Shown here one piece after another: positions 22,849 through 30,277 of a stretch of DNA of 51,376 bases (within the stretch, counting starts at the first letter, position 1; every line of letters starts with the position of its first letter). The notes under the pieces were generated by a model. The model was not told the DNA's origin and searched no databases. It saw only the letters and a program-made list of their open reading frames with translations. A program made the translations under genes and the position numbers. Source of the DNA: Microbacteriaceae bacterium (GTDB lineage: Bacteria > Actinomycetota > Actinomycetes > Actinomycetales > Microbacteriaceae); the NCBI GenBank assembly GCA_014378715.1, contig JACMNE010000124.1, positions 1-51,376 of the forward strand, in the 5' to 3' direction.

Positions 22849-24723
22849 GTGAGCGGAATGCATGGCGGCGGAGCCGTACGTGGACGGATGATGGGGGGCG
22901 GCGACGCCTCGGCGCAGCGCGAGGCCAACGAGACCGCCCCGCGTGTGCCGCACCTGCTCTCCCGCATCTCCGAGCTGTTCCGGCCGCACAAACGGGCCCT
23001 CGTGTCAACGGTGATCCTCGTGGTCATCGGCGCGGCCCTCAGCGTGATGCCGCCACTGCTCACCCAACGCGCCTTCGACGACGGTCTGTTCCCGGCCGGC
23101 GGCCGGCCGAACGTGCCGGTGCTCGTCGAGCTCGTCGCGGTCATGGTGCTCATCTACATCGCCAGCGCCGCCCTCGGGGTCTGGCAGACCTGGCTCACCG
23201 CGACCGTCGGCAACACGGTGATGGGGGCGCTGCGGATCCGCCTGTTCTCCCACCTTCAGGAGATGGAGCTCGCGTTCTTCACCAAGACCAAGACCGGGGT
23301 GATCCAGTCCCGATTGCAGAACGACGTTGGCGGCGTCGCGGGGGTGCTCACCAACACCGTGTCGAGCGTGCTCGGCAACACGGTCACGGTTGCCGCCGCC
23401 TTCGTCTCGATGCTGGTGCTGTCCTGGCAGCTCACTGTCGTTGCCGTGATCTTGATGCCGATCCTCGTCATCGCCCAGCGCCGGGTCGGCCAGGTGCGGG
23501 CGCGCATCGCCACCAAGACACAGGAGTCGCTGAGCGACATGACCGCGATCACGCAGGAGACCCTGTCGGTCTCCGGCATCCTGCTCGCCAAGAGCTTCAA
23601 TCAGCAGGGTTCTGAGGTCGGACGCTACAGCCGGGAGAACGCCAACCAGGTGCGGCTCCAGGTGAGCCAGCAGATGAGCGGCCAGTGGTTCTTCGCCACC
23701 GTGCAGATCTTCCTCGCGATCATCCCCGCGATCGTCTACCTCGTCTCGGCGTTCCTGCTCCTCGGCGAGGTGCCGATCACGGCCGGCACGATCGTGGCGT
23801 TCACCACGGTGCAGGCCCGGCTGATGTGGCCCCTCCTCGGGCTCATGCGCGTCGCGCTCGACCTGCAGACCTCCTCCGCGCTGTTCGCCCGGATCTTCGA
23901 GTACCTCGACCTGCGGCCCGCGATCGTCGACGGGCCGGACGCGCGGCCCGTGGGCAAGCGGGAGCTGGGGCGCGTCGAGTTCGACAACGTGGTCTTCGCC
24001 TATCCCGACTCCGGCGACGAGACGCCTCCGACGCTGCGCGGCATCAGCTTCGACATCCGCTCTGGTCAGTACGCGGCATTCGTGGGGCCTTCCGGGGCGG
24101 GGAAGACGACGATCTCCTACCTCATCCCGCGTCTTCATGCGGCGACGGGCGGGCGGATCCTGTTCGCGGGAACCGACGTGCGCTCGCTCGAGCAGCAATC
24201 GCTCGTGGCGAACATCGGGATCGTGAGCCAGGAGACGTACCTGTTCCACGCGAGCATCGGCGACAACCTGCGCTACGCGAAGCCGGGGGCAACCCTGGGC
24301 GAACTCGAGGCCGCGACCCGCGCGGCGAACATCCACGACACGATCGCGTCGTTCCCCGACGGGTACGACACGATCGTGGGGGAGCGCGGCTACCGGCTCT
24401 CCGGCGGCGAGAAGCAGCGCATCGCGATCGCGCGGGTGCTGCTCAAGGACCCGGCCGTGCTGATCCTCGACGAGGCGACGAGCGCGCTCGACTCCATCTC
24501 GGAACGGCTCGTGCAGTCGGCTCTGGACACCGCGGCGAGGGGGCGCACGACGATCGCGGTCGCGCACCGGCTGTCGACGATCGTCGCGGCCGATGTCATC
24601 TTCGTCGTCGACGCGGGGCGCATCGTCGAGCGCGGCACCCATCCCGAACTGATCGCCCTCGGCGGCGTCTACGCCGGCCTCTACCGCGAGCAGGCCCCTG
24701 CCGGTCTTCATTCAGGAGACTGA
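22849..24723 (+). CDS. ABC exporter half-transporter (multidrug/lipid type, fused membrane and ATPase domains)
   Basis: This 624-residue half-transporter works as a dimer to export lipids, drugs or peptides. About 55-350 is the six-helix membrane domain (EMELAFFTKTKTGVIQSRLQND coupling region, VAFTTVQARLMWPL near the end). The ATPase has Walker A GPSGAGKTT (413-421), Q-loop SQETYLF, signature LSGGEKQR, Walker B VLILDEAT and H-loop VAHRLSTI. The N-terminus (about 1-45) is a Gly/Met-rich tail. The GTG start is probably leaderless; an ATG lies three codons downstream. The gene stands alone and converges with the DUF305 gene. Substrate unknown. Confidence 0.93.
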   Translation: MSGMHGGGAVRGRMMGGGDASAQREANETAPRVPHLLSRISELFRPHKRALVSTVILVVIGAALSVMPPLLTQRAFDDGLFPAGGRPNVPVLVELVAVMVLIYIASAALGVWQTWLTATVGNTVMGALRIRLFSHLQEMELAFFTKTKTGVIQSRLQNDVGGVAGVLTNTVSSVLGNTVTVAAAFVSMLVLSWQLTVVAVILMPILVIAQRRVGQVRARIATKTQESLSDMTAITQETLSVSGILLAKSFNQQGSEVGRYSRENANQVRLQVSQQMSGQWFFATVQIFLAIIPAIVYLVSAFLLLGEVPITAGTIVAFTTVQARLMWPLLGLMRVALDLQTSSALFARIFEYLDLRPAIVDGPDARPVGKRELGRVEFDNVVFAYPDSGDETPPTLRGISFDIRSGQYAAFVGPSGAGKTTISYLIPRLHAATGGRILFAGTDVRSLEQQSLVANIGIVSQETYLFHASIGDNLRYAKPGATLGELEAATRAANIHDTIASFPDGYDTIVGERGYRLSGGEKQRIAIARVLLKDPAVLILDEATSALDSISERLVQSALDTAARGRTTIAVAHRLSTIVAADVIFVVDAGRIVERGTHPELIALGGVYAGLYREQAPAGLHSGD

Positions 24724-24880
24724 GCCAGTGGTCTGACTGTCATACAGGAGATCAGCGTCATGTCGGGCGCGGTGCCGGGCTGTAGCCCCGTGATTGCGGG
24801 GCACCGCCATTGCGCGCAGCCAGAACTCCTGAATGATTCATGGCCCGCCGCCCCGTCTGCGCGCCGAACTCCTGAATCAT
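24707..24880. repeat. Dispersed TTCAGGAG/CTCCTGAA elements in a convergent gap, with bidirectional terminator hairpin
   Basis: CATTCAGGAG (24709-24718, inside the exporter 3' end) is the exact inverse of CTCCTGAATG (24826-24835). A further AACTCCTGAATCATGA copy lies at 24867-24882 over the DUF305 stop. Between them, GCCCCG (24785-24790) and CGGGGC (24797-24802) form a hairpin with loop TGATTG that can also compete with GCGGTGCC/GGCACCGC (24769-24776, 24800-24807). The hairpin probably ends both converging transcripts. The repeated decamer could bring the two mRNA ends into a long stem. Confidence 0.55.
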
Positions 24881-25539
24881 GAGCCGAGGAGCTCCGCCAT
24901 GTAGTCGATCTCGCTCTGCTGCGCCATCACGATCCCGCGGGCGAGCGGTGTCACCACAGGGCTCGTCGACCGGTCGAGCAGCGCGTTCGCCATCTCGATG
25001 CCGCCCCGGTGATGGGCGATCATCAGCGTGAGGAACAGGCGGTCGGCGTCCGTGCCCGTCGCGGCGCGCAGCTGCGCCATCTGCTCGAACGTCGCGAGCC
25101 CCGGCATCGGTTCCCCCGGCGTGTGCGACGCATCATCCGCTGCATGATCGTGGGCCGACCCGTCGAGCGCCGGGCGTGTCATCCACGTCATCGAGGGCTC
25201 GGGGGCGGCCTGCGACAGTCCCCACGACGCGAGCCAGCCGTACATCTGGCCCGCCTGCTGTGCCTGCAGGTTGGCGATGTCATAGGCCAGCAAGCGGATG
25301 TCGGCGTTGCTGCTCGCATCGCGGATGATGTGCGCCATCTCTACCGCCTGCAGGTGGTGCACCTGCATGTCGCGGGCGAATCCCGCCTCGGCGCTCGTCG
25401 TCGTGGGGGTCAGGGCCGGATTCGGCGCGGTGAGGCGTCCGATGGCCAGGCCGCCCCCGAGCAGGAGGAGTCCGGCCAGGACCGCGGCGACGATCAGGCG
25501 CCCGCGCCCATGGGGGGTGCGGGCGACCTGGTCGGTCAT
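24877..25539 (-). CDS. DUF305 membrane-anchored protein
   Basis: This 220-residue protein has one N-terminal membrane helix (about 13-35) and an extracytoplasmic DUF305 four-helix domain. The two hallmark His-rich helices are RDMQVHHLQAVEMAHII and LFLTLMIAHHRGGIEMANAL, separated by a Met/His-rich linker (MTWMTRPALDGSAHDHAADDASHTPGEPM) that could bind metal. The family is ferritin-like in fold and often sits near copper genes, but no function is proven. The ATG overlaps the DUF3105 stop (ATGA). The frame is open much further upstream, but that part lies inside the DUF3105 gene. Confidence 0.9.
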   Translation of the reverse strand: MTDQVARTPHGRGRLIVAAVLAGLLLLGGGLAIGRLTAPNPALTPTTTSAEAGFARDMQVHHLQAVEMAHIIRDASSNADIRLLAYDIANLQAQQAGQMYGWLASWGLSQAAPEPSMTWMTRPALDGSAHDHAADDASHTPGEPMPGLATFEQMAQLRAATGTDADRLFLTLMIAHHRGGIEMANALLDRSTSPVVTPLARGIVMAQQSEIDYMAELLGS

Positions 25540-26249
25540 GCGATCTTGCCTGGCCCGTCGATCGCTCCGGTACAGGCGCTGCCCGGCTCCGGACCGTTCG
25601 GATCCTGCCAAAACTTGTCGACGAACTGCTGGAGGCGCGGGTCGCCGATTCCGGTGAGCTCGAGCTGCGAGCCCCAGGCCGAGATGACGACAGGCGCCTG
25701 GAGGTCGGGGAACGGCGAGACCAACGAGTAGGTCGACGGTACCTCGTCGTAGAGGGCATCGAGATCTGCGCCAGTCACCTCGTCCGGGTTGTACGTGATC
25801 CAGACCGCGCCATGCTCGAGGGAGTGCACGGCATTCTCGTTCGGGATCACCTCGGTGTAGACACCGCAGTTGAGCCAGGCACCGGCGTGGTCTCCCCCGA
25901 CGGGAGGTGACTGGGCGTAGTCGACGGTGGTTCCGACGTGGTTCGCAGCGAGCCCGTCGAAGGTCTCGAGGCCCTCGATGGAGATGTCGGCGCGGTCGAC
26001 GGCCGGGGTGCCGCTGGTCACGACGGTCACCACCACGAGGGCCAGGACGGCCGCGGTGCCGAGGCCGGCGAGCGAGAAACCGACGATGCGGTTGCGCTTC
26101 TCCTTCACCTGCTGCTTCTTGAGAACGGCGACCTTGACGGCGCGACGTTCGTCCCGTTGCTGCTTGACGGAGAGGTCCTTCTTGGCCCCGGGGGGTACGG
26201 GCTGGGAGGCGGAATCGCGAGGGGGCAAGGTCTGTGATCCTGTCGTCAT
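25536..26249 (-). CDS. DUF3105 membrane-anchored protein
   Basis: This 237-residue protein has a basic cytoplasmic N-terminus (about 20-52, rich in Lys/Arg), one membrane helix (about 54-79) and an extracytoplasmic DUF3105 domain. The conserved core is VDYAQSPPVGGDHAGAWLNCGVYTEVIPNENAVHSLEHGAVWITYNP, split over about 107-154, where His and Cys residues could bind metal. It is cotranscribed with the DUF305 gene through a 4-bp overlap, a pairing common in actinobacteria. The partner family suggests a shared extracytoplasmic redox or metal role, which is inference. Confidence 0.9.
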   Translation of the reverse strand: MTTGSQTLPPRDSASQPVPPGAKKDLSVKQQRDERRAVKVAVLKKQQVKEKRNRIVGFSLAGLGTAAVLALVVVTVVTSGTPAVDRADISIEGLETFDGLAANHVGTTVDYAQSPPVGGDHAGAWLNCGVYTEVIPNENAVHSLEHGAVWITYNPDEVTGADLDALYDEVPSTYSLVSPFPDLQAPVVISAWGSQLELTGIGDPRLQQFVDKFWQDPNGPEPGSACTGAIDGPGKIA

Positions 26250-26345
26250 AGCGGTCGGTGCACCTCAAGCATCCCCTATCTTCACTGGCACGACCATGTG
26301 AGGGTACAGACGAGGCGCCCTCCGGCGCACGGCAGGCGGCATTGA

Positions 26346-26351
26346 TAGGCT
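26346..26351 (+). promoter_or_regulatory. Candidate -10 box upstream of cystathionine beta-synthase
   Basis: TAGGCT within ATTGATAGGCTC fits TANNNT. It lies 60 bp before the GTG start, in the 162-bp divergent gap shared with DUF3105. No clear -35 or operator is seen in the gap. Confidence 0.4.
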
Positions 26352-26411
26352 CGTCTGGCGGGCCAGGAGCCCGCATTCTGCCCCATCCGGCGAACCAGGA
26401 GCTGGCCCCAC

Positions 26412-27776
26412 GTGAAGTATGCGAACTCGGTAATCGACCTCGTCGGCAATACGCCGCTCGTCAGGCTCAACAGGTTGACGGAGGGTATTGCCGCCACCGT
26501 CCTGGTTAAGGTCGAGTACCTCAACCCGGGCGGCTCGTCGAAGGACCGCATCGCGACGCGCATCATCGACGCGGCCGAGCGCGACGGCCTTCTGAAGCCC
26601 GGCGGCACGATCGTCGAACCGACCTCGGGCAACACCGGCGTCGGCCTGGCCCTCGTCGCCCAGCAGCGGGGCTACCGCTGTGTCTTCGTGCTGCCCGACA
26701 AGGTGGGCGAGGACAAGCGCAACGTGCTCACCGCCTACGGCGCAGAGATCGTCGTCACCCCGACGGCGGTGGCCCCCGACAGCCCCGAGTCCTACTACAG
26801 CGTCTCCGACCGCCTCGCCCGCGAGATCCCCGGCGCGTTCAAGCCGAACCAGTACGCGAACCCGAACGGGCCGCTCAGCCACTACGAGACCACCGGCCCT
26901 GAGATCTGGCGCGACACCGAGGGCAAGGTCACCCACTTCGTCGCAGGCGTCGGCACCGGCGGGACGATCAGCGGGGTCGGGAAGTACCTCAAGGAGGTGT
27001 CGAACGGCGTCGTGCAGATCATCGGCGCCGACCCCGATGGCTCCGTCTACTCCGGCGGCACCGGGCGCCCCTACCTCGTCGAGGGTGTCGGCGAGGACTT
27101 CTGGCCGGCCGCCTACGACCCGAGCGTCGTCGACCGGGTCGTCGCCGCCTCCGACGCGGTGTCATTCGACCTCACACGGCGCCTCGCCCGCGAGGAGGGA
27201 CTGCTCGTCGGGGGCTCCAGCGGGCTCGCAGTCGCCGCAGCCCTCGAGATCGCCCGCGACCTCGGACCGGACGATGTGGTCGTGGTGCTCCTGCCCGACG
27301 GCGGCCGCGGCTACCTGGGCAAGATCTTCAACGACACGTGGATGCGGTCCTATGGCTTCGAGGATGCCGCGGGGGCCGCCACCGTCGCGAACCTCATCAG
27401 CGGCAAGTCGGGGGCGCTGCCGGAGCTGGTCCACCTGCACCCCTCGGACACCGTGCGCGACGCCATCCGCATCATGACCGAGTTCGGGGTGTCGCAGCTG
27501 CCCGTGCTCACCGCCGAGCCGCCCGTCGTCATCGGCGAGGTCGTCGGGGCGATCGACGAGAAGTCGCTCCTCGAACAGGTCTTCAGTGGGCGGGCGAAGA
27601 TGACGGATGCCGTCGGCGACTTCATCGGCGCTCCGCTCGGCCTGATCGGCATCAATGAGTCCGTCGATCGGGCCCGCGCCGCATTCGGCACCTCGGACGC
27701 CCTCCTCGTGACCGAGGACGGCAAACCGACCGCCGTCGTCACCCGGCACGACCTGCTCACCTTCCTCTCCGAATAA
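26412..27776 (+). CDS. cbs: Cystathionine beta-synthase
   Basis: This PLP enzyme condenses serine (or O-acetylserine) with homocysteine to cystathionine, the first step of reverse transsulfuration. Residues 1-310 are the type II PLP fold: NTPLVRLN, Schiff-base K44 in PGGSSKDR, the TSGNTG phosphate loop, and GVGTGGTISGVGKYLK. Residues about 325-454 form two CBS domains (VHLHPSDTVRDAIRIMTEF and the last 60 residues), the regulatory module of animal and actinobacterial enzymes. The 454-residue length fits. The GTG has AGGAG about 10 bp upstream. The gamma-synthase/lyase gene follows after 28 bp, so the two form an operon. Confidence 0.93.
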   Translation: MKYANSVIDLVGNTPLVRLNRLTEGIAATVLVKVEYLNPGGSSKDRIATRIIDAAERDGLLKPGGTIVEPTSGNTGVGLALVAQQRGYRCVFVLPDKVGEDKRNVLTAYGAEIVVTPTAVAPDSPESYYSVSDRLAREIPGAFKPNQYANPNGPLSHYETTGPEIWRDTEGKVTHFVAGVGTGGTISGVGKYLKEVSNGVVQIIGADPDGSVYSGGTGRPYLVEGVGEDFWPAAYDPSVVDRVVAASDAVSFDLTRRLAREEGLLVGGSSGLAVAAALEIARDLGPDDVVVVLLPDGGRGYLGKIFNDTWMRSYGFEDAAGAATVANLISGKSGALPELVHLHPSDTVRDAIRIMTEFGVSQLPVLTAEPPVVIGEVVGAIDEKSLLEQVFSGRAKMTDAVGDFIGAPLGLIGINESVDRARAAFGTSDALLVTEDGKPTAVVTRHDLLTFLSE

Positions 27777-27804
27777 CCTCCGCACAACGCTTCAGAAAGC
27801 CGTC

Positions 27805-28953
27805 ATGACTGCCTCGCAGCACTTCTCCACGCGCGCCATCCACTCCGGGCAGACGCCCGACCCGACAACGGGCGCCGTGATCCCGCCGATCTACCAGACG
27901 TCGACGTTCGTGCAGGACGGTGTCGGCGGCTTCCGCAACGGCTACGAGTACGCGCGCGGCACGAACCCGACCCGCAGTTCCCTCGAGACCCTTGTCGCCG
28001 ACCTGGAGGGCGCGACGCACGGTTTCAGCTTCAGCTCGGGGCTCGCGGGCGAGGATGCGCTGCTGCGCGCGGTGCTCGCCCCGGGATCCCGGGTGGTGAT
28101 GGGCAACGACGTCTACGGTGGCACCCACCGCCTCGTCAACCGGCTGCATGTGCCGTGGGGGGTCGAGCTGCGCACCGTCGAGCTCACCGATCTCGATGCT
28201 GTGCGCGCCGCGGTCACGCCGGGCACCACCGTGCTCTGGGTCGAGACCCCCAGTAACCCGCTGATGAAGATCAGCGACATCGCCGCGCTCGCCGAGATCG
28301 GCCATGCCGCCGGGGCGATCGTCGTCGTCGACAACACCTTCGCATCGCCGTACCTGCAGAACCCGCTCGCGCTCGGGGCGGACGTGGTCGTGCACTCCAC
28401 CACGAAGTACCTCGGCGGCCACTCCGATGTGCTCGGCGGCGCCGTCGTCACCAGCAACGACGAGATCGCCGAGAAGGTCGGCTTCGTGCAGTTCGCCGCG
28501 GGCGCCGTGTCCGGACCGATGGATGCTTGGCTCACCGTGCGCGGCATCAAGACCCTCGCGCTGCGCATCGAACGCCACTCCAGCAACGCCCACGCGATCG
28601 CCGAGGCCCTCGTCGGACACCCGTCGATCGAGCGGGTGTACTACCCGGGACTGGCCGACCACCCTGGCCACGAGATCGCCGCCCGCCAGATGCGCGGCTT
28701 CGGCGGGATGCTCTCGCTCGGCCTCGTCGGCGGGGCCGCGTCCGCGCGTAGTCTCGTCGAGTCGACCGAGGTGTTCTTGCTCGCCGAGTCGCTTGGCGGA
28801 GTCGAGTCGCTCATCGGCTACCCCTCAGAGATGACCCACGCCTCGGTGCGCGGCACCGAGCTCGAGGTGCCTGACAACATCGTGCGCCTGTCGGTGGGCA
28901 TCGAGGGTGTCGACGACCTCGTCGGCGACATCCTGCAGGCGCTCGACCGTTGA
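27805..28953 (+). CDS. metB: Cystathionine gamma-synthase/lyase family PLP enzyme
   Basis: This 382-residue Cys/Met-metabolism enzyme has PLP-Lys201 in HSTTKYLGGHSD, the active-site YEYARGTNPTRSSLE, SSGLAG, NDVYGGTHRL and VETPSNPLMKISDI. The family includes MetB (O-acyl-homoserine plus cysteine to cystathionine) and cystathionine gamma-lyase, which are hard to separate by sequence. Its place directly behind cystathionine beta-synthase would equally suit a lyase completing reverse transsulfuration to cysteine. The symbol follows common annotation of such proteins. Class firm, reaction direction open. Confidence 0.88.
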   Translation: MTASQHFSTRAIHSGQTPDPTTGAVIPPIYQTSTFVQDGVGGFRNGYEYARGTNPTRSSLETLVADLEGATHGFSFSSGLAGEDALLRAVLAPGSRVVMGNDVYGGTHRLVNRLHVPWGVELRTVELTDLDAVRAAVTPGTTVLWVETPSNPLMKISDIAALAEIGHAAGAIVVVDNTFASPYLQNPLALGADVVVHSTTKYLGGHSDVLGGAVVTSNDEIAEKVGFVQFAAGAVSGPMDAWLTVRGIKTLALRIERHSSNAHAIAEALVGHPSIERVYYPGLADHPGHEIAARQMRGFGGMLSLGLVGGAASARSLVESTEVFLLAESLGGVESLIGYPSEMTHASVRGTELEVPDNIVRLSVGIEGVDDLVGDILQALDR

Positions 28954-29056
28954 CCTGACGAGCCCGGACCTGACCGGAGCTGGGGGGTCGGCGACCCACA
29001 GCGGGTTCATAACATCGGCATAGCCGCATCCAAGCGGCGGGGCCGACAGTCGACCC

Positions 29057-30277
29057 ATGGTCCACTCAGCCCTCGCCCTCGACGTGGCGGTCCCCGCCTA
29101 CAACGAGGAAGCCACGCTCGAGACGAGCGTGCGCGCACTCCACGCCTACCTCGCCGCCGAATTCGACCCGACGTGGCGCATCACGATCGCCGACAATGCG
29201 AGTACCGACGCGACGGCCGCGATCGCCGACCGCCTTGCCGCCGAACTCCCCGGGGTGGTCGCCGTGCACCTCGCCGAGAAGGGCCGCGGCCGCGCGCTCA
29301 AGCAGGTCTGGCTTGCCTCGCCGGCCGAGGTCGTCGCCTACGTCGACGTCGACCTCTCCACCGCGCTCAGCGCCTTGCCCCCGCTCGTCGCCCCCCTGCT
29401 CTCCGGTCATTCCGACGTGTCGATCGGCACCCGCCTCGCCCGCGGCTCCCGCGTGGTGCGCGGAGCGAAGCGCGAGTTCATCTCGCGCAGCTACAACCTC
29501 ATCCTCCGCCGCGCCATGGCCGTCGAGTTCAGCGACGCCCAGTGCGGTTTCAAGGCGGTGCGAGCGGATGTCGCGTCCCGACTGCTTCCCCTCGTGGAGG
29601 ACGACGGATGGTTCTTCGACACCGAGCTGCTGATCCTGGCTGAGAGGGCGGGCCTGCGCATCCACGAGGTCCCTGTCGACTGGATCGACGACCCCTCGAG
29701 CTCCGTCGACATCGTCGCGACCGCGGCGGCCGACCTCGCCGGGCTCGCCCGCGTCACCAGATCGATCCTCCTCGGCCGCATCCCGCTCGAGACGCTCTAC
29801 GCCCAGCTCGGCCGGGCCCCGATCGAGCGGCCGAGGTCGTTCTTCGGTGAGGCCGTGCGATTCGGGGTGGTCGGAGTGCTCTCGACACTGGCCTTCGCCG
29901 TCCTCTACCTCGTGCTGCACCCCGCGATCGGCGCCCAGCCGGCGAACTTCGCGGCCCTGCTGATCACGGCCGTGCTCAACACCTGGGCCACCCGCCGCTT
30001 CACCTTCGGGGTGCGCGGCCGCCGCCAGGCGATCACCCACCAGGCGCAGGGGCTGGCGATCTTCATCCTCACTTGGGCGATCACAGCCGGCTCCCTCGCT
30101 GGCCTCCACCTCCTGCAACCGTCCTCGTCGGGGACCACCGACCTCGTGGTGCTCACCGCCGCGAACCTCGTCGGCACCGCTGTGCGCTTCGTGCTGCTAC
30201 GCGCCTGGGTCTTCCGTCGCCGCCGCCCCGCGACATTCGCTCTCCCCCTCCCCGTGCAGAAAGTGACCGCACCATGA
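29057..30277 (+). CDS. GT2 glycosyltransferase fused to a GtrA-like membrane domain
   Basis: This 406-residue protein has two parts. Residues about 5-240 are a DPM1-like GT2 domain: VAVPAYNEEATLE, ADNASTDATAAIADRL, metal-binding D97-V-D99 in VAYVDVDLSTAL, QCGFKAVRADVA and DDGWFFDTELLILAERAGLRIHEVPVDW. Residues about 265-390 are a four-helix GtrA domain (FGVVGVLSTLAFAVLYLVL, NFAALLITAVLNTWATRRFTF). It probably makes and translocates a polyprenyl-phosphate sugar for the GT39 enzyme encoded next, whose ATG overlaps this stop. In B. subtilis the GT2 protein YkcC and the GT39 protein YkcB are likewise neighbours. Confidence 0.92.
   Translation: MVHSALALDVAVPAYNEEATLETSVRALHAYLAAEFDPTWRITIADNASTDATAAIADRLAAELPGVVAVHLAEKGRGRALKQVWLASPAEVVAYVDVDLSTALSALPPLVAPLLSGHSDVSIGTRLARGSRVVRGAKREFISRSYNLILRRAMAVEFSDAQCGFKAVRADVASRLLPLVEDDGWFFDTELLILAERAGLRIHEVPVDWIDDPSSSVDIVATAAADLAGLARVTRSILLGRIPLETLYAQLGRAPIERPRSFFGEAVRFGVVGVLSTLAFAVLYLVLHPAIGAQPANFAALLITAVLNTWATRRFTFGVRGRRQAITHQAQGLAIFILTWAITAGSLAGLHLLQPSSSGTTDLVVLTAANLVGTAVRFVLLRAWVFRRRRPATFALPLPVQKVTAP

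Noticed and set aside
22849-26249. Efflux/metal-resistance island made of the ABC exporter and DUF305/DUF3105 genes
   Set aside because: The genes converge, have separate promoters and show no transfer signs; proximity alone does not support a joint system.
25540-26376. Open upstream extension of the DUF305 frame
   Set aside because: It overlaps the DUF3105 gene out of frame, while an ATG overlapping that gene's stop (ATGA) gives a normal DUF305 protein.
28985-28997. GGGTCG-G-CGACCC palindrome upstream of the GT2-GtrA gene as an operator
   Set aside because: It is perfect but short, GC-only and not placed against a convincing promoter (only TAACAT at 29010 is visible), so I do not list it as a feature.
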